Assembly: GCA_030529405.1 (NCBI GenBank) | Contig: JAUMWZ010000076.1 | Location: 1 to 7,640, forward strand | DNA length: 7,640 nucleotides | Origin: Bacteroides sp. | Lineage (GTDB): Bacteria > Bacteroidota > Bacteroidia > Bacteroidales > Bacteroidaceae | Reading direction: 5' to 3' | In this document: one piece after another, positions 5,804-7,640 of the stretch | How the letters are laid out: each line of letters opens with the position of its first letter | Position numbering within the stretch: the first letter of the stretch is position 1 | Notes under the pieces: generated by a model | The model's input: the letters and a program-made list of their open reading frames with translations, nothing else | Told to the model about the DNA's origin: nothing | The model's database searches: none | Made by a program: the position numbers and the translations under genes

Positions 5804-6508
5804 ATGAAGAGTTTTCAAAAATATAAAGATAACGATAAGATGGTAGACCTTATTAGAGATAACTACTCATTATTACAAGTGATGAGCAGATTTGGTTTAC
5901 CTCTTGGGTTTGGAGATAAGACTGTAAGAGAAGTATGTGAGCAAAACGGAGTGGACTGTAATACGTTTCTGATTGTTGTAAACTTCTTAGACGCTGGATA
6001 TTCAAGAGCTGAGGACTGTGATAAAGTTATCTCTATCCCATCTCTTATGAATTACTTGAAACAATCACACGTGTATTTCTTAGAACTATGCTTACCCGCA
6101 ATAAGAGAAAAACTTATTGAGGCACTAGGCAATACAACAGATGAAGTTTCAATATTGATACTCCGATTCTTTGATGAATACACTAAAGAAGTCAGAAAAC
6201 ATATGGACTACGAAGATGTAACAGTGTTCAAGTACGTGGATAAACTTATATCAGGCGAAGTTCCTAAAGAATATCAAATTACAACATTCTCAAAACACCA
6301 CGATTTAGTAGGCGAAAAACTTGCAGAGCTAAAGAATATTATAATAAAATACTGCCCTGCTGGAGTCAATGAGAACCTATTAAACAGCGTGTTGTTCGAC
6401 ATCTATGACTGTGAGAAAGCATTAGAGTCGCACTGTATGGTAGAGGATTACCTTTTCGTTCCAACCATACTAAAGTTAGAAAGGGAGAAAATAGGAAATG
6501 AGAAATAA
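5804..6508 (+). CDS. Hemerythrin-domain di-iron protein, RIC (YtfE/ScdA)-like
   Basis: This 234-residue cytoplasmic protein has the RIC layout: a short N-terminal ScdA_N/DUF542-like region (about 12-60) and a C-terminal hemerythrin-like four-helix bundle (about 80-228). The di-iron ligands are readable: His89 (QSHVYF), His133 and Glu137 (KHMDYED), His165/166 (SKHHDL), and His210 and Glu214 (ESHCMVED). RIC proteins help repair iron centres after nitric oxide or oxidative damage; this role is taken from the family. The N-terminal region has LGFGDKT where classical ScdA-type proteins have a CCGG-like cysteine motif, so those cysteines are absent. ATG 5804 follows a fitting leader. Its last 11 bases overlap the start of the LuxR-type gene, so the two are co-transcribed and probably translationally coupled. 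Confidence 0.85.
   Translation: MKSFQKYKDNDKMVDLIRDNYSLLQVMSRFGLPLGFGDKTVREVCEQNGVDCNTFLIVVNFLDAGYSRAEDCDKVISIPSLMNYLKQSHVYFLELCLPAIREKLIEALGNTTDEVSILILRFFDEYTKEVRKHMDYEDVTVFKYVDKLISGEVPKEYQITTFSKHHDLVGEKLAELKNIIIKYCPAGVNENLLNSVLFDIYDCEKALESHCMVEDYLFVPTILKLEREKIGNEK
6481..6487 (+). promoter_or_regulatory. Ribosome binding site of the LuxR-type gene
   Basis: AAGGGAG lies 10 nt before ATG 6498, inside the end of the RIC gene. It is the only clear Shine-Dalgarno-like sequence before a gene in this window, where starts otherwise have A-rich leaders. It supports internal re-initiation at the overlapping start. Confidence 0.5.
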
Positions 6509-7115
6509 TGAAATAATACGCATTGCCATTGCAGAAAGCTCATTGATAGTTAGAAGTGGTCTTGCGGCTACCCTTAAACGATTGCCAAACATTAAAGTGC
6601 AACCGATAGAGGTAATATCTACTGAGGCATTAAACGACTTTGTTAAAGCCCAAAACATAGATATGATTATAGTAAACCCTTGTTTTGACGGATACTTTGA
6701 CTTATCAAAATTCAAAGACGAGGTTAATACCAAAGGAATAAAACTTATAGCAATAGTAACATCGTTTATGGACACTTCGATATACAACAAATATGACGAA
6801 GTGATTTCGATATACGACAACATAAACGTGATACAAAGCAAAATACAAGGTCAGCAAGAAGAAGATGAAAAAGAAAAAAGCGAGGAAGGAGAAGAACAAG
6901 AAACGCTTTCGCAAAGAGAAAAAGAAGTGATGATTTGCATAGTGAAGGGACTGACTAACAAAGAAATTGCTGAAAAGCTTTATATATCTATTCACACGGT
7001 TATTACTCACAGAAGAAACATAAGCAAGAAGTTAGAGATACACACAGTAGCAGGACTTACGATATATGCCATTGTCAATAAGCTAGTGAGTCTTGACGAA
7101 GTGAATATAAGTTAG
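6498..7115 (+). CDS. LuxR/NarL-type transcriptional regulator with degenerate receiver
   Basis: This 205-residue DNA-binding protein has a receiver-like N-terminal domain (about 6-115), an acidic linker (118-136, mostly Glu, Gln, Asp and Lys) and a LuxR/GerE helix-turn-helix (about 137-198) with LSQREKEVMICIVKGLTNKE and IHTVITHRRNISKKL. The receiver is degenerate: the usual paired acidic residues are reduced to Glu13, and the strand that should end with the phospho-acceptor Asp reads MIIVNPC, with Asn60. Control by phosphorylation is therefore doubtful; another signal or simple abundance may set its activity. No sensor kinase is in the window. The 11-base overlap with the RIC gene suggests that it regulates that gene and possibly the divergent fldA. 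The next gene-like signal is a separate promoter 30-60 bp downstream. Confidence 0.88.
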   Translation: MRNNEIIRIAIAESSLIVRSGLAATLKRLPNIKVQPIEVISTEALNDFVKAQNIDMIIVNPCFDGYFDLSKFKDEVNTKGIKLIAIVTSFMDTSIYNKYDEVISIYDNINVIQSKIQGQQEEDEKEKSEEGEEQETLSQREKEVMICIVKGLTNKEIAEKLYISIHTVITHRRNISKKLEIHTVAGLTIYAIVNKLVSLDEVNIS

Positions 7116-7144
7116 AAATATAGTCAATAATAGTTCATTCTTTT

Positions 7145-7176
7145 GTTGCATAATAATATGGTTAATACTAATTTTG
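7145..7176 (+). promoter_or_regulatory. Promoter in the right-hand intergenic region
   Basis: TAATTTTG (7169-7176) matches TAnnTTTG exactly, and GTTG (7145-7148) at 20-nt spacing, or TTTG at 7142-7145, could be the -33 element. The core is framed by an inverted repeat: GTTGCA (7145-7150) and TGCAAC (7175-7180), flanked by CTTTT and GAAAAG with one unpaired base. The start site would be near 7183. This is among the best promoter matches in the window, yet no ordinary gene follows it. Confidence 0.6.
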
Positions 7177-7182
7177 CAACGA

Positions 7183-7376
7183 AAAGATTGAGTGTAATTA
7201 TAATGATATATAAAGATATTGCTTTGTTTATATTATGATTGTAAACAAAGATAGGTGTTTTTAGGTTTTAGGTAAATAAGAAAAAGTTTTTAAGGGTATT
7301 TGAAACAAGAAGAGCCAAATGGGCTTTTCTTGATTAGATGAGTGGGAAGGCTAAACAGGCTAACCTGCTTTTTTTG
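7183..7376 (+). ncRNA. Candidate structured small RNA or leader
   Basis: About 190 nt lie between a strong promoter and a small terminator. They contain a perfect 9-bp hairpin (CTTTGTTTA 7222-7230, TAAACAAAG 7242-7250), an 11-bp hairpin with one G-U pair (7306-7316 with 7322-7332), and the terminal hairpin at 7356-7367. The only ORFs inside are trivial (11-17 codons). I do not recognise a known RNA family. It could equally be an attenuated leader for the small ORF at 7447. Confidence 0.35.
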
Positions 7377-7379
7377 TTT
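7353..7379 (+). terminator. Small terminator ending the candidate RNA
   Basis: CAGG (7356-7359) and CCTG (7364-7367) close a 4-nt loop; with one bulged C the stem extends by three A-T pairs, and TTTTTTTGTTTT follows. The T tract is strong but the stem is short, so termination may be partial. An alternative pairing, CTAACCT (7360-7366) with AGGTTAG, would disrupt it. Confidence 0.45.
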
Positions 7380-7446
7380 TATATAGGTTAGGTTGAAAAC
7401 ATGGTATACTGAATAACGAAAAGAAATAACAATCAGAAACAGATAA

Positions 7447-7542
7447 ATGGATACTACTCGCAGACAAACAGTATCATACAGACGACTTAAACCAGCACGA
7501 ACGTACACAAATAGATACAAAACATTAGTCTATACTAAATAA
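7447..7542 (+). CDS. Possible 31-residue basic small protein
   Basis: ATG at 7447 directly follows an in-frame TAA and opens a 31-codon ORF ending in TAA. The product starts MDTTRRQTVSYRR and ends KTLVYTK. It has six Arg, three Lys, four Tyr and seven Thr but only one acidic residue, unlike the Ile/Asn/Phe-rich products of random A+T-rich DNA. The leader is A-rich, as for the real genes here. A promoter lies about 270 bp upstream with a weak terminator between, and a hairpin begins 3 nt after the stop. I do not recognise a family, and chance remains possible at this length. Confidence 0.3.
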   Translation: MDTTRRQTVSYRRLKPARTYTNRYKTLVYTK

Positions 7543-7576
7543 AAATGCCACGAGAAGTATCTACTACCTCGTGGCA
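7536..7576 (-). terminator. Terminator for a minus-strand gene beyond the right edge
   Basis: A perfect 9-bp stem, TGCCACGAG (7546-7554) and CTCGTGGCA (7568-7576), encloses a 13-nt loop. On the minus strand it is followed by TTTTTATTTA (7545 to 7536), a proper T tract. On the + strand no T run follows, so it serves + transcription poorly. It implies a minus-strand gene to the right of the window. Confidence 0.7.
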
Positions 7577-7636
7577 AACTATTATATATTTGTATGAAAA
7601 CTATATACAGTGTGTTTGTAGACTATATACAATCAA
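7576..7636. repeat. 22-bp-period dyad repeat array 4 (3 units)
   Basis: Units AAACTATTATATATTTG (7576-7592), AAACTATATACAGTGTG (7598-7614) and AGACTATATACAATCAA (7620-7636) are spaced exactly 22 bp apart. The last shares its first 12 bases with the unit at 29-45. The first unit starts on the final base of the terminator stem. The array may continue beyond the window. Confidence 0.78.
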
Positions 7637-7640
7637 CTTG

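Larger units (their letters stand above)
7116..7640. other. 525-bp right-hand intergenic region
   Basis: No long coding region is convincing here. In order, the region holds a promoter framed by an inverted repeat, a run of hairpins ending in a small terminator, a possible 31-codon ORF, a hairpin terminator for minus-strand transcription and a three-unit dyad array running to the window edge. Each is listed separately. Confidence 0.8.

Noticed and set aside
6705..7010. 101-codon minus-strand ORF
   Set aside because: Its poly-Phe/Leu stretch is the antisense of the Glu/Lys linker and helix-turn-helix of the LuxR-type gene.
7183..7376. 6S RNA assignment
   Set aside because: The size fits, but there is no long closing stem around a central bubble; three independent hairpins are seen instead.
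7290..7520. 76-codon minus-strand ORF
   Set aside because: It is rich in aromatic and aliphatic residues with no recognisable motif, runs through the hairpins on the opposite strand, and has no convincing promoter; it looks like an antisense shadow.

Overview
The window looks like a chromosomal segment from a low-GC member of the Bacteroidales (Bacteroidota). The evidence is the protein families (Bacteroidota-type PurF-like protein, PepT, GcvT, FldA with DUF2023, hemerythrin/RIC with a LuxR-type regulator), the A-rich leaders with almost no Shine-Dalgarno sequences, and promoters that fit the Bacteroidota -7 consensus TAnnTTTG. The genus cannot be fixed from the sequence alone. There are no tRNAs, rRNAs, CRISPR arrays, transposases or phage genes.

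Layout. Bases 223-4239 carry three + strand genes: a PurF-family protein whose glutaminase site is lost, peptidase T (TTG start) and the glycine-cleavage T protein. A 34-bp perfect palindrome at 4265-4298 is a bidirectional terminator for gcvT and for the convergent minus-strand pair, DUF2023 (4424-4786) and flavodoxin (5043-5549). Flavodoxin diverges from a hemerythrin/RIC-type di-iron protein (5804-6508), which overlaps a LuxR-type regulator (6498-7115) by 11 bases. Bases 7116-7640 contain a good promoter, a possible structured RNA ending in a terminator, a possible 31-codon basic ORF, and a hairpin that would terminate a minus-strand gene lying off the right edge.

Most notable signals. (1) Four intergenic gaps hold arrays of 17-bp imperfect palindromes (consensus near AAACTATATACAGTTTG) set exactly 22 bp apart; I count 15 units, and several change both arms together so that the symmetry is kept. 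(2) The divergent promoters of flavodoxin and the RIC gene each carry AATAGTGATT exactly 21 nt upstream of the -7 element, with two further copies between them, which suggests one shared regulator. (3) The PurF-like protein lacks the N-terminal cysteine and the other glutaminase residues but keeps the PRPP loop and Fe-S cysteines. (4) The LuxR-type regulator has Asn where the receiver phospho-acceptor Asp is expected.

Together, the right half reads as an iron/redox or nitrosative-stress cluster (flavodoxin in place of ferredoxin, RIC-type di-iron repair protein, dedicated regulator). The left half is one-carbon/purine and peptide metabolism. The functional links are inferred from family knowledge and gene order.
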